The notes below the pieces were generated by a model. It saw only the letters and a list, made by a program, of their open reading frames with translations. It did no database searches and had not been told where the DNA came from. A DNA stretch of 64,000 bases, from positions 8,060,001-8,124,000 of the forward strand of contig NZ_CP155447.1 in assembly GCF_045290345.1 (NCBI RefSeq), given 5' to 3'. Numbering within the stretch: position 1 is the stretch's first letter; every line of letters begins with the position of its first letter. The DNA is from Singulisphaera sp045290345 (lineage in GTDB: Bacteria > Planctomycetota > Planctomycetia > Isosphaerales > Isosphaeraceae). The position numbers and the translations under genes are program-made. This document shows, one piece after another, positions 33,650 through 42,530 of the stretch.

Positions 33650-35974
33650 ATGCGATTGACGCGAATCAAGAAACGGCTCGCTCAGGCAGCAATGGTGGCG
33701 GCGGCCTGGGCCGCCTCCTCAGGCTGTCAGCGGCTTCCCTACATTGACCAATCGAAGGCCGTTCCCCATGAAAATTTGGGGACGATCGGGGATGAGGACA
33801 AGGAAGTCACCCAGGCTCAGTTCCTCAGTAGTTCGATGGCGCTGCCGATGCCCAAGGTGCAGAAGCCGCGCACCACGAACGACCCTGAGGCGCAGGAGAT
33901 TTGGGAACTCACCTTGCCCGACGCCATTAGGGTGGGCCTGGATAACTCCGAGGTTGTCCGCGTCATCTCACTCGGTGCGCAGGGGATTCCGGTCGGTGGC
34001 TTCGAACCGACGCCGTTGAACAACGGGGCCGGTTCGGGCATCGCCAGCGCCCTGGGTGCCAGTCCGCTCCAGACTGTCTACGACCCCGCGATCCAGGAAA
34101 CTCAGATCGCTCAGGCGCTCTCGACGTTCGACACCAACTTCACGACCAGTCTGCTCTGGGGGCATAGTGTCGCCCCGTTCAATAACGCGATCTCGGCCGG
34201 CACGATCGTCGGGGCCTCGCGGTTCCCGATCATCTTCGACCAGGACACCGCGCAGTTCCAGACCGGCGTTCAGAAGCGGACGGCCACCGGTGCGCAGCTG
34301 GGTGTGACGCATAATATCAGCTATCTGTATTCCAATAGCCCGACCAATGCGACTCCCTCAGCCTATACGACCAACCTTCAATTAAGCTTGACCCAGCCCT
34401 TGTTGGGGAGTGCTCCGTTGGCGGGGGGCCAGGCCGGTCCTCCGGTCGGTCTCGAAGCCAACCGGGCGCCGATCGTGATTGCCCGGCTCAACGCCGATGC
34501 CGCCGTCTGGCGGTTCAAGGCCGAGATCATGGCTCACGTTCGTTCGATCGAACAGCAGTACTGGAGCCTGGCCCAGCAGCACGTCCAGCTCTGGAGCAGT
34601 GAGAAGGCGGTCGAACTGGCCGAAGAGATCAAGAAGCGTGAAGAGTCTGAGCTCGAAGTCGGCCGCGGCACCGTGGCCGACGTTGCGGAAGCCACTCAGC
34701 GGCTCGAGCAGTTCCGGCTCGACCTGGTGACCAAGACCTCCGACGTCATCACGACCGAACGGCAGCTCCGCAACATCCTGGGCCTTCCGCCGGCGGACAG
34801 CCGCCGGATCGTCCCGGTCACCGCCCCGAGCGAGGCTCGGCTCCAGCCCGACTGGGATTCCAGCGTGGCCCAGATGCTCTCGTTCCAGCCTGACATCGTG
34901 AGCCAGCAACTCGTGGTCCGGGTGGCCGAGCTCCAGCTCCTGATCTCCCGCAACCAGCTCTTGCCGGTCTTGAACTTCAACGCCCTCTACCAGTTCAACG
35001 GCTTGGGAGCCGACCTAGATTCGGCCGAGTCGGTCATGACCGGTCGAACGATCAGGGCGATCGATCCCTTGATCTCCCAGCAGCAGCGTGCGGCCGGTCT
35101 CAACGCGTCGCCGGGCAACTTCAACAACTTTCAGTCCTGGCAGGTGGGGTTCACGTTCCAGATGCCGTTGGGCATGAGAGCTCCCCTGGCGAACACCCGA
35201 CAGTCGCAGTACATCCTGCTGAAGCAGCGGGCTTATCTCCAGCAGATCGTCCACCAGACGACCCACTCGCTCAGCCGGTTCTTCCTCGAAGTCGACGCCA
35301 ACTACAAGCAGTTCAAGACGGCATCTCGGCTCAGGGCCGCGGCGGCCCAGCGGCTCGAGGCCCAACGAGCGTTCTACGAGGAAGGTCGAATCACGATCGA
35401 CCGCTACCTGGACGCTGTCAGCCAGTACGCCAGTGCGGTCGCTCAAGAGGCTCAGTTCAAGACGACCTACAACATCTCGATCGTGGCCCTCGAAGAGGCC
35501 AAGGGCACCCTGCTCGCCTACGACAACATCGCCGTGGCGGAAGGCCCGCATCCCAAGAAGGCCTATGTTCAGGCCCGCGACCAGCAAGCGGCTCACCGTC
35601 AACTGCCGGTGGGTGGAGAGGGCAACTACGCACCGCGACCGATCACCGGCCCGCCTGGTCCTGACCCGGTCGCACCGATGGTCTCGCCCGGAGCCGAACC
35701 GACGGGACCGATTCCTCTGCTCCCGGCCCCGGTGGGACCGCTCGGTCCGCCCGCGACGCCCGTCAACCCGACGGTCCCAGCAGGTGAGCCGCCCATCCTG
35801 TCACGGTCGGCTCCCTCGCCCACGCAGCCTTCGCGGTCGGTTCCGGCTCCCGTCGAGCCCGAGGTGATTCCTGCCTCGGCCACGACGACGACGCCTGCCT
35901 CGATTGCCGAAGGGGATAACGATCTGCCCCCGCTTCCGGTCTCGATCGAACTGCCGCCGCTGCCTCCTCAGTAA
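33650..35974 (+). CDS. TolC-family outer-membrane efflux lipoprotein
   Basis: A 774-residue TolC-like protein. The chosen ATG (33650) gives a lipoprotein signal, LAQAAMVAAAWAASSGCQRLPY, with the acylated C about 24 residues in. Two long outer-membrane-efflux repeats follow, rich in coiled-coil helices: LYSNSPTN...LQLSLTQPLLG, then IEQQYWSLAQQHVQLWSSEKAVELAEEIKKREE, ERQLRNILGLPPADSRRIVPV and the second-repeat QVGFTFQMPLGMRAPLANTRQ with LSRFFLEVDANYKQF. It is about 300 residues longer than E. coli TolC, mainly because of an extra N-terminal stretch and a P/A-rich tail (about 620-774) that may cross or bind peptidoglycan. No partner RND genes are adjacent. A perfect hairpin terminator follows. 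Confidence 0.9.
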   Translation: MRLTRIKKRLAQAAMVAAAWAASSGCQRLPYIDQSKAVPHENLGTIGDEDKEVTQAQFLSSSMALPMPKVQKPRTTNDPEAQEIWELTLPDAIRVGLDNSEVVRVISLGAQGIPVGGFEPTPLNNGAGSGIASALGASPLQTVYDPAIQETQIAQALSTFDTNFTTSLLWGHSVAPFNNAISAGTIVGASRFPIIFDQDTAQFQTGVQKRTATGAQLGVTHNISYLYSNSPTNATPSAYTTNLQLSLTQPLLGSAPLAGGQAGPPVGLEANRAPIVIARLNADAAVWRFKAEIMAHVRSIEQQYWSLAQQHVQLWSSEKAVELAEEIKKREESELEVGRGTVADVAEATQRLEQFRLDLVTKTSDVITTERQLRNILGLPPADSRRIVPVTAPSEARLQPDWDSSVAQMLSFQPDIVSQQLVVRVAELQLLISRNQLLPVLNFNALYQFNGLGADLDSAESVMTGRTIRAIDPLISQQQRAAGLNASPGNFNNFQSWQVGFTFQMPLGMRAPLANTRQSQYILLKQRAYLQQIVHQTTHSLSRFFLEVDANYKQFKTASRLRAAAAQRLEAQRAFYEEGRITIDRYLDAVSQYASAVAQEAQFKTTYNISIVALEEAKGTLLAYDNIAVAEGPHPKKAYVQARDQQAAHRQLPVGGEGNYAPRPITGPPGPDPVAPMVSPGAEPTGPIPLLPAPVGPLGPPATPVNPTVPAGEPPILSRSAPSPTQPSRSVPAPVEPEVIPASATTTTPASIAEGDNDLPPLPVSIELPPLPPQ

Positions 35975-36015
35975 GCTCGCGGACCACGAAGTCAGAGCAC
36001 GAAGGAAACGATGCC

Positions 36016-36049
36016 GGGCCGGACCTTCTTGAGAAAGAAGGTCCGGCCC
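36016..36049 (+). terminator. Perfect 15 bp hairpin terminator after tolC-like gene
   Basis: GGGCCGGACCTTCTT (36016-36030) pairs without mismatch with 36035-36049 around the tetraloop GAGA, followed by TTGCTCGTTTG. It lies 41 bp past the stop of the TolC-family gene. Confidence 0.75.
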
Positions 36050-36295
36050 TTGCTCGTTTGACGCAATCCAATCGAAGGTGGAGAGACGTATCGACGTCGG
36101 CGAGGGACCAAGCGCTCAACCTGAGCCAGGGGGAAGTTCGGCCCCGAGGAAAAGTCTCCGCCGATTGTCGGAACTTTGTTGACCATGCCCTACCAACTCG
36201 ATCAGAATAAGTCGCAATCCGGCTCGTCCGTGCCCGGCGTGCGGACTCGGAACGGAGCGGCCTGATCTGATCCCTCGTTCTGGAAGGTCGATACG

Positions 36296-37507
36296 ATGGA
36301 AGGCTCCCAAGGCTCTTGCGGCGGCAACCGGCGGCGTTTCCTGAAGACGGCCGCAGCGGCCGGCCCGGTCCTGGCGGCGGCTAGCCCCTTGCTGGCGGCC
36401 GATCCCAAAGCACTTCCCATGATCACCCTCGGGAAGACCGGTCAAAAAGTCTCCCGGCTCGGGATGGGGTCGAGCTGGAGTGTCGCTCCTAGCTTCGTTC
36501 AAGCCCTGCTCGCGTCCGGTGTCACCTACATTGACACGGCCGAAGGCTACGAAAACGGCAAGTCAGAGAAAACCATCGGCGAGGTCCTGGCGCGGACGAA
36601 CAAGCGTAAGGACGTGTTCCTCGTCACCAAGACGAAAGCCCCACGCGGCTTCAGCGGCGACACCACGCCGTCTTCCTACTTCGAGAGGAAGGCCAAGGAG
36701 AGCCTCGAACGGCTCCAGACCGACTATATTGATAGTTACTTCATGCACGGGTTCACCGGCGTGCAAATTCCCTTGCTCAGTGATCCGGCCGTGAAGTCGG
36801 CATTCGATCAATTGAAAGCGAAGGGGACGATCCGGTACGCCGGTCTGAGCTGCCACGACTCCAAGCTGGTTGAGATCGTCGAGGCCGCCGCCGCGTGCGG
36901 CTGGATCGACCATATCATGATCCAGTACAACTACCGGACCATGGATCGTGACGAGCTCAAACGCGCTGTGGATAAGGCGTCCAAGGCGAACATCGGCCTG
37001 GTGGCGATGAAGACCCAGGGGGGGGCGAACGAGTTCAAGGGAGCCGGCGAATCGCCTCACTTCAAGGGATTCATGGACAAGGGGTTCAAAAAGGAACAGG
37101 CCGCGATCAAGACCGTCTTCGCCGACGAGCGGTTCCACCTCGTCGTGAGCGAGATGATCAATCGCGACATGCTCCGTGAGAACATCGAAGCGACCCGCGA
37201 TCCCATCACCGCGAAAGAGGCTCGGCTGCTCGAAGAGCATCGCGAGCGGACCTCGAAGCTCTACTGCCACGGCTGCGGCCACTTGTGCGAAACGGCCGCT
37301 CACGGCGTTCCCGTAGCCACCGTGCTCCGCTACTTGCGCTACTATGAGACCTACGGCAAGCGGCAAGAAGCCCGGGCACTCTACCAGGCGCTTCCCGCCG
37401 AGGCTCGCAACCTGGCTTCCGCCAACCTCGCGGCCGCCGAGGCAGCGTGCCCCCACGGCTTGCCCGTCGCCCAGCTCGTTCAGATTGCCGATCGACGGAT
37501 GAGCTGA
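36296..37507 (+). CDS. Aldo/keto reductase, Tat-type N-terminus, Cys-rich C-terminus
   Basis: A 403-residue protein. The N-terminus NRRRFLKTAAAAGPVLAAA is a twin-arginine signal. The AKR barrel follows: ITLGKTGQKVSRLGMG, then the tetrad D and Y in TYIDTAEGYENGKSE, K in VTKTK and H in FMHGFTG, plus IRYAGLSCHDSKLV and MIQYNYRTM. The C-terminal 110 residues have KLYCHGCGHLCETA and, 80 residues later, ACPHGLPV, echoing the 4Fe-4S tail C-x2-C-x2-C-x3-C-P found in one AKR subgroup, though spacing differs (C-x2-C-x3-C). Export of a nicotinamide-dependent enzyme with its cofactor by Tat is plausible; the substrate is unknown. Stands alone. Confidence 0.87.
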   Translation: MEGSQGSCGGNRRRFLKTAAAAGPVLAAASPLLAADPKALPMITLGKTGQKVSRLGMGSSWSVAPSFVQALLASGVTYIDTAEGYENGKSEKTIGEVLARTNKRKDVFLVTKTKAPRGFSGDTTPSSYFERKAKESLERLQTDYIDSYFMHGFTGVQIPLLSDPAVKSAFDQLKAKGTIRYAGLSCHDSKLVEIVEAAAACGWIDHIMIQYNYRTMDRDELKRAVDKASKANIGLVAMKTQGGANEFKGAGESPHFKGFMDKGFKKEQAAIKTVFADERFHLVVSEMINRDMLRENIEATRDPITAKEARLLEEHRERTSKLYCHGCGHLCETAAHGVPVATVLRYLRYYETYGKRQEARALYQALPAEARNLASANLAAAEAACPHGLPVAQLVQIADRRMS

Positions 37508-37647
37508 GTCAGGACCTGGTCCTTGCTCGAAGGGCTGGGGTTCGTCCGCGAACCCTGGTCTTTCGGCGTTCGTACCCGCGCCGCGTCTGCCAACGGGCCC
37601 AAGCCCACCCTGATGGGGCAAAGGCCAATCGCTCAAAGCGCGTGTTT

Positions 37648-37818
37648 GTAGGGTGGGCACGGCCCACCATCTTTATCTTCTTTTTTGTGGAGTCGGCTTC
37701 AGCCTACCATTACCTACACGGACGGAAGGCTGACAAGCCTTCCCTACAAAAATAGGAACGGTCGCTCAATCGCCCTGACTTCTCAGGGGCGAAACCTGGT
37801 GGGCCGTGCCCACCCTAC
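37648..37818. repeat. Inverted pair of palindromic repeats enclosing a second repeat
   Basis: GTAG + GGTGGGC-ACG-GCCCACC at 37648-37668 and the inverse GGTGGGC-CGT-GCCCACC + CTAC at 37798-37818. Between them GGAAGGCTGACAAGCCTTCC (about 37724-37743) is a separate palindrome. The whole 171 bp element lies between the aldo/keto reductase and yacG genes; the rest of 37508-37901 holds nothing else recognisable. Confidence 0.8.
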
Positions 37819-37871
37819 AAAAATCGGGTGGGTGCCTCACGAGCCTTAAGGCCGGGCATGACGCGTGACAA

Positions 37872-37905
37872 CTGACGAACGAACAAATGATCGTTTGTTC
37901 GTCAG
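37872..37905 (-). terminator. Hairpin at the end of the yacG-fmdB-grpE-dnaJ run
   Basis: CTGACGAAC (37872-37880) pairs with GTTCGTCAG (37897-37905); an alternative inner pairing of CGAACAAA with TTTGTTCG is also possible. The right arm overlaps the last bases of yacG. It fits the end of the minus-strand transcript. Confidence 0.5.
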
Positions 37906-38108
37906 CCGTCATCCTCATCGTCCGTTTGATCCGGAGCGGGCGTTGGCATAGCCACGTCCTCAGGAACGGCGTACGTCCCGTCGATCCAGCGTCCGAGGTC
38001 GACCAACCGGCAGCGATCCGAGCAAAACGGAAAGCTCGGCAACTTGTCGATCGATTCGATCTCGTAGCTCTTGGAGCAGGTTGGGCAGCGTGCCCTGATC
38101 ATTTTCAA
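37902..38108 (-). CDS. yacG: YacG-type zinc finger protein (DNA gyrase inhibitor)
   Basis: A 68-residue protein with the single YacG zinc finger: CPTCSKSYE near residue 8, then FCSDRCRLVDLGRWIDGTYAVP. The four cysteines (C-x2-C ... C-x3-C) and R-C-R-x-x-D-L-G-x-W are diagnostic. E. coli YacG binds GyrB and inhibits gyrase. The tail is acidic (DQTDDEDDG). It starts inside the 4 bp overlap with the zinc-ribbon gene and ends the protein-quality run, so expression with chaperones is likely. Confidence 0.93.
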   Translation of the reverse strand: MKMIRARCPTCSKSYEIESIDKLPSFPFCSDRCRLVDLGRWIDGTYAVPEDVAMPTPAPDQTDDEDDG

Positions 38109-38404
38109 GAGGTCCCGTTGCTGGACGGCTTCGGCGCGTCGGTCTTGGCGGGGGCGGGGGTCGACGAGCTTGACGACGAGTCCGACGACTTATCGGCCGC
38201 CGCATGCTTCTTGTACGAGTCGCTGCGGTAGTCGGTTTGGTAGAAGCCCGACCCTTTGAAAATGATTGCGGCCCCGCCGCCGATCTTGCGGCGGAGCTTG
38301 ACTTCCTTGCACTCTGGGCAAATGGTCTGCGGGTCGGCCTTGATCGATTCGAACGCTTCGAATTCGTGGTTGCAGGCGTCGCAGATATAGTCGTAGGTCG
38401 GCAT
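38105..38404 (-). CDS. FmdB-family zinc ribbon protein
   Basis: A 99-residue protein. MPTYDYICDACNHEFEAFESI followed by CPECKE gives two C-x2-C pairs of the FmdB/CxxC zinc ribbon; IIFKGSGFYQTDYRS is the typical family ending. The tail is a low-complexity S/K/A-rich stretch. FmdB was named as a regulator of formamidase in Methylophilus, but bacterial members are of unknown function and are often found beside grpE and dnaJ in planctomycetes. Twenty-five bases follow from the grpE stop. Confidence 0.9.
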   Translation of the reverse strand: MPTYDYICDACNHEFEAFESIKADPQTICPECKEVKLRRKIGGGAAIIFKGSGFYQTDYRSDSYKKHAAADKSSDSSSSSSTPAPAKTDAPKPSSNGTS

Positions 38405-38429
38405 CGAAGATTGACCTCGGTTCGATTCG

Positions 38430-38957
38430 TCAGGACTGGGCGGGCTTGACCGATACAGCGACCTTGGAGGGCCTGAGGACGCGATCGCGAATTCGATAGC
38501 CTTTGCTGAGCTCGTTCACGACCGTCCCGTCGGGGTGATGGGCGTCGGGCTGCTGGACGAGTGCGTCGTGCTCGTTGGGATCGAAGGGCTTACCGAGGGC
38601 CTCGATCGGCTCGACACCGTGCTTGGCCAGGATGGCGAGCAATTGCTTGTGGACCATATCAAGGCCTTCGTGAATCCCAGCCGAGGCCGTTGACTTCAGT
38701 GCCTCGTTGGCCCGCTCGAGGTTGTCGATCCCGTCGAGCAGGTCACGCGCGAGCGAGCCGACCGCATAAACACGGTCGGAATCCGCCTGCGTCTTCGATC
38801 GCTTCTGGAAGTTCATAAACTCCGCGCGGGTGCGCTGGAGCTGATCGAAATACTCATCGCGCTGGCGTTGGACCTGGCCGAGGTCCTCGTTCGCGGATGC
38901 GTTAGGCTTGGGCTCGCCGGCAATGTCGTTATCGCTTTGCTGCGTGGTATCGCTCAT
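38430..38957 (-). CDS. grpE: GrpE nucleotide exchange factor
   Basis: A 175-residue GrpE, the exchange factor that releases ADP from DnaK. An acidic, disordered start is followed by a coiled coil (QRDEYFDQLQRTRAEFMNFQKRS), then ARDLLDGIDNLERANEA, GLDMVHKQLLAILAKHGVEPIEALGKPFDPNEHDAL and the beta-domain end TVVNELSKGYRIRDRVLRPSKVAVS. All family landmarks are present. It lies 57 bp downstream of dnaJ on the same strand; dnaK is not in this window. Confidence 0.95.
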   Translation of the reverse strand: MSDTTQQSDNDIAGEPKPNASANEDLGQVQRQRDEYFDQLQRTRAEFMNFQKRSKTQADSDRVYAVGSLARDLLDGIDNLERANEALKSTASAGIHEGLDMVHKQLLAILAKHGVEPIEALGKPFDPNEHDALVQQPDAHHPDGTVVNELSKGYRIRDRVLRPSKVAVSVKPAQS

Positions 38958-39013
38958 TCGGATATCCTCCTCGCGGACTGCGCGGCGGGTTCGGTTCGCC
39001 TCGACTTGAAAAG

Positions 39014-40168
39014 TCAGGACTCGCCCGGTTCCGCAGTGTCGGCATCCTCGGTGAAGTAGTCGCGGAGCTTCTCGAAGAAGCTCTTTCGTCTTGGACTGAC
39101 GTCGAGATGCTCGATCTCGGCCAGTTCACGAAGCAGTTCTTCCTGGCGAGGCGTCAGGTGCCGTGGGGTTTCCACGACGACTTCGACGAGTTCGTCGCCG
39201 CGTCCTCGCCCGCTGATGTCGGGCATCCCGCGCCCCTTGAGCCTGAGCACATCGCCGCTCTGCGTCCCTTTGGGGACGTGCAGTCGGTCGGGACCGTCGA
39301 GGGTCGGCACCTCGATGTCCGCGCCCAGTGCCGCCTGGGGGAAGTTGATCGGGACCTGGCAGACCAGGTCGTTGCGGTTCCGCTCGAAGAACGGATGCTT
39401 GCGGACGAGGATCTGGATCCTCAGGTTGCCCCGCGTCGCGCCTGGGTCACCCGGTTCACCTTGGCCTCGGAGCTGGAGCCACATGCCGCTCTCGACGCCA
39501 GGAGGTACGTCCACCTTCAAGTGGGCGACGGCGTTGACACGGCCCGCGCCTCGGCAATTCGGGCAGGGGTCGGTGACGCGCATCCCCTCGCCGCCGCAGG
39601 CCGGGCAGGTGGTCGCCACCTGGAAGAAACCGCGCGACTGGACGACCTGTCCCTGGCCGCCGCAATAGTTGCAGCTGACGGCCACGGTCCCTTTCTTCGC
39701 CCCCGAGCCTTTGCAGTCGCCGCAATATTCTTGGCGATTGACGTCGATCGGCTTGGTCGTGCCTCTGGCCGCCTCGACGAGGTCGATTTCGAGCTTGAAC
39801 AGCAGGTCCTGTCCGGGTCGAGGTCCTCGGCGTCGTTGGCCGAAGAGGTCGCCGAAGAGGCCGCCGCCAAAGATGTCGCCGAAGGCGGACATGATATCTT
39901 CGGCGTTGCGAAAGTCATGGACCCCGGCCCCTTCGAGCCCGGCGTGGCCGTAGCGGTCGTACCGCTGGCGCTTCGCCTGGTCGGAAAGGACTTCGTAGGC
40001 TTCCGCCGCTTCTTTGAAGCGTTTTTCGGCTTCGGCGTCGCCGGGATTCTTGTCGGGGTGATTCTTCAGCGCCAGTTGCCGATAAGCTTTCTTGATTTCA
40101 TCCTGAGAGGCTTCGCGCTTGATTTCAAGAATTACGTAATAGTCACGCTTCGTGGTTGCCATCGGCAT
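39014..40168 (-). CDS. dnaJ: DnaJ chaperone
   Basis: A 384-residue type I DnaJ, the co-chaperone that stimulates DnaK ATPase. The J domain (about 5-70) has YRQLALKNHPDKNPGD with the essential H-P-D. A G/F-rich stretch (FGDIFGGGLFGDLFGQ) follows. Four zinc repeats are intact: CGDCKGSG, CNYCGGQG, CPACGGEG and CPNCRGAG. The C-terminal peptide-binding domains end in ELVEVVVETPRHLT. Separated by the groEL terminator hairpin from the GroEL gene upstream, so probably has its own promoter in 40169-40369, which I could not define. Confidence 0.96.
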   Translation of the reverse strand: MPMATTKRDYYVILEIKREASQDEIKKAYRQLALKNHPDKNPGDAEAEKRFKEAAEAYEVLSDQAKRQRYDRYGHAGLEGAGVHDFRNAEDIMSAFGDIFGGGLFGDLFGQRRRGPRPGQDLLFKLEIDLVEAARGTTKPIDVNRQEYCGDCKGSGAKKGTVAVSCNYCGGQGQVVQSRGFFQVATTCPACGGEGMRVTDPCPNCRGAGRVNAVAHLKVDVPPGVESGMWLQLRGQGEPGDPGATRGNLRIQILVRKHPFFERNRNDLVCQVPINFPQAALGADIEVPTLDGPDRLHVPKGTQSGDVLRLKGRGMPDISGRGRGDELVEVVVETPRHLTPRQEELLRELAEIEHLDVSPRRKSFFEKLRDYFTEDADTAEPGES

Positions 40169-40369
40169 GGCGTCTCGCTCAGGTCTGGGGTATCAGGGGG
40201 CGGCGTCCGGCATGCTCCAGGATATCATCTCGGGCCGAGGCGTGACACGGCCCAATTCCGGCTCAGCTCGACACCAAGGTATCGCGAACCAAGGATGAGA
40301 GGCCTGCGCAAGTTTCGGGAGATGTGATGGGTGGCACGGGATGACCGGCCATCCATTAAGAGAGACAGA

Positions 40370-40413
40370 CCCGAGGAAATGCCCACTCGGGAGCGAGTGG
40401 GCATCACCTCGGG
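40370..40413 (-). terminator. Two-tier hairpin after the first groEL
   Basis: CCCGAGG (40370-40376) pairs with CCTCGGG (40407-40413), and inside it ATGCCCACTCG (40379-40389) pairs perfectly with 40394-40404 around a GGAG loop. On the minus strand it lies 15 bp past the groEL stop and is followed by a T-rich run (TCTGTCTCTCTTAAT). A good terminator of the groEL-groES-groEL transcript. Confidence 0.75.
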
Positions 40414-40428
40414 AAGGTTGCGAACCGA

Positions 40429-42054
<1,626 letters not shown>

Positions 42055-42074
42055 GGGTCAGTTGTCCTTCTCTT

Positions 42075-42128
42075 GTAGGATGGGCACGGCCCACCAATCG
42101 ATTGAATGGTGGGCACGCCCACCCCACG
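42075..42128. repeat. Short inverted pair of palindromic intergenic repeats
   Basis: GTAGGATGGGCACGGCCCACC at 42075-42095 and a degenerate inverse at about 42107-42128, only 11 bases apart. Lies between groES and the downstream groEL, so it is transcribed if the three genes share a message. Confidence 0.7.
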
Positions 42129-42133
42129 GCCGT

Positions 42134-42426
42134 TTACTTGACGATCTTCGCCAGGATGTCCGACTCGCGGAGGATCTTGATTTCCTCGCCGTCCACCTTG
42201 ATCTCGGTACCCGAGTACTTGCCGAAGAGAACTTCATCCCTTCAACCACGCCGATCGGGGCACGCTCGCCCGAATCAAGCAACTTGCCCGGGCCTACGGC
42301 CAGGACGCGGCCACGCTGCGGCTTTTCCTTGGCGGTGTCGGGCAGCACGATGCCGCCGGCCGTCTTCTCCTCAGCCTCAATCTGCTGGATCACAACGCGG
42401 TCTTCGAGCGGGCGAATCTTGGCCAT
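42134..42426 (-). pseudogene. groS: GroES co-chaperonin, one-base frameshift
   Basis: The first frame reads MAKIRPLEDRVVIQQIEAEE, GGIVLPDTAKEKPQRGRVLAVGPGK and IGVVEG, perfect GroES. It then goes out of frame. Adding one G in the run at 42238-42240 restores DEVLFGKYSGTEIKVDGEEI, KILRESDILAKIVK and a TAA at 42134-42136, the normal 97-residue length. GroES caps the GroEL chamber and is essential, so a sequencing or assembly slip is more likely than a real mutation. If real, the gene is dead unless another groES exists elsewhere. It lies between the two groEL genes. Confidence 0.9.
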
Positions 42427-42530
42427 CTGAGTGCATTCCTTATCACGTTCGGTTCGACCCCGTGCCGACGGGGCCGAACGTGGTTCCGGGGAAAATGTCG
42501 TCTATTCCAAAGCAGGCCGGGCAGCCGGGA

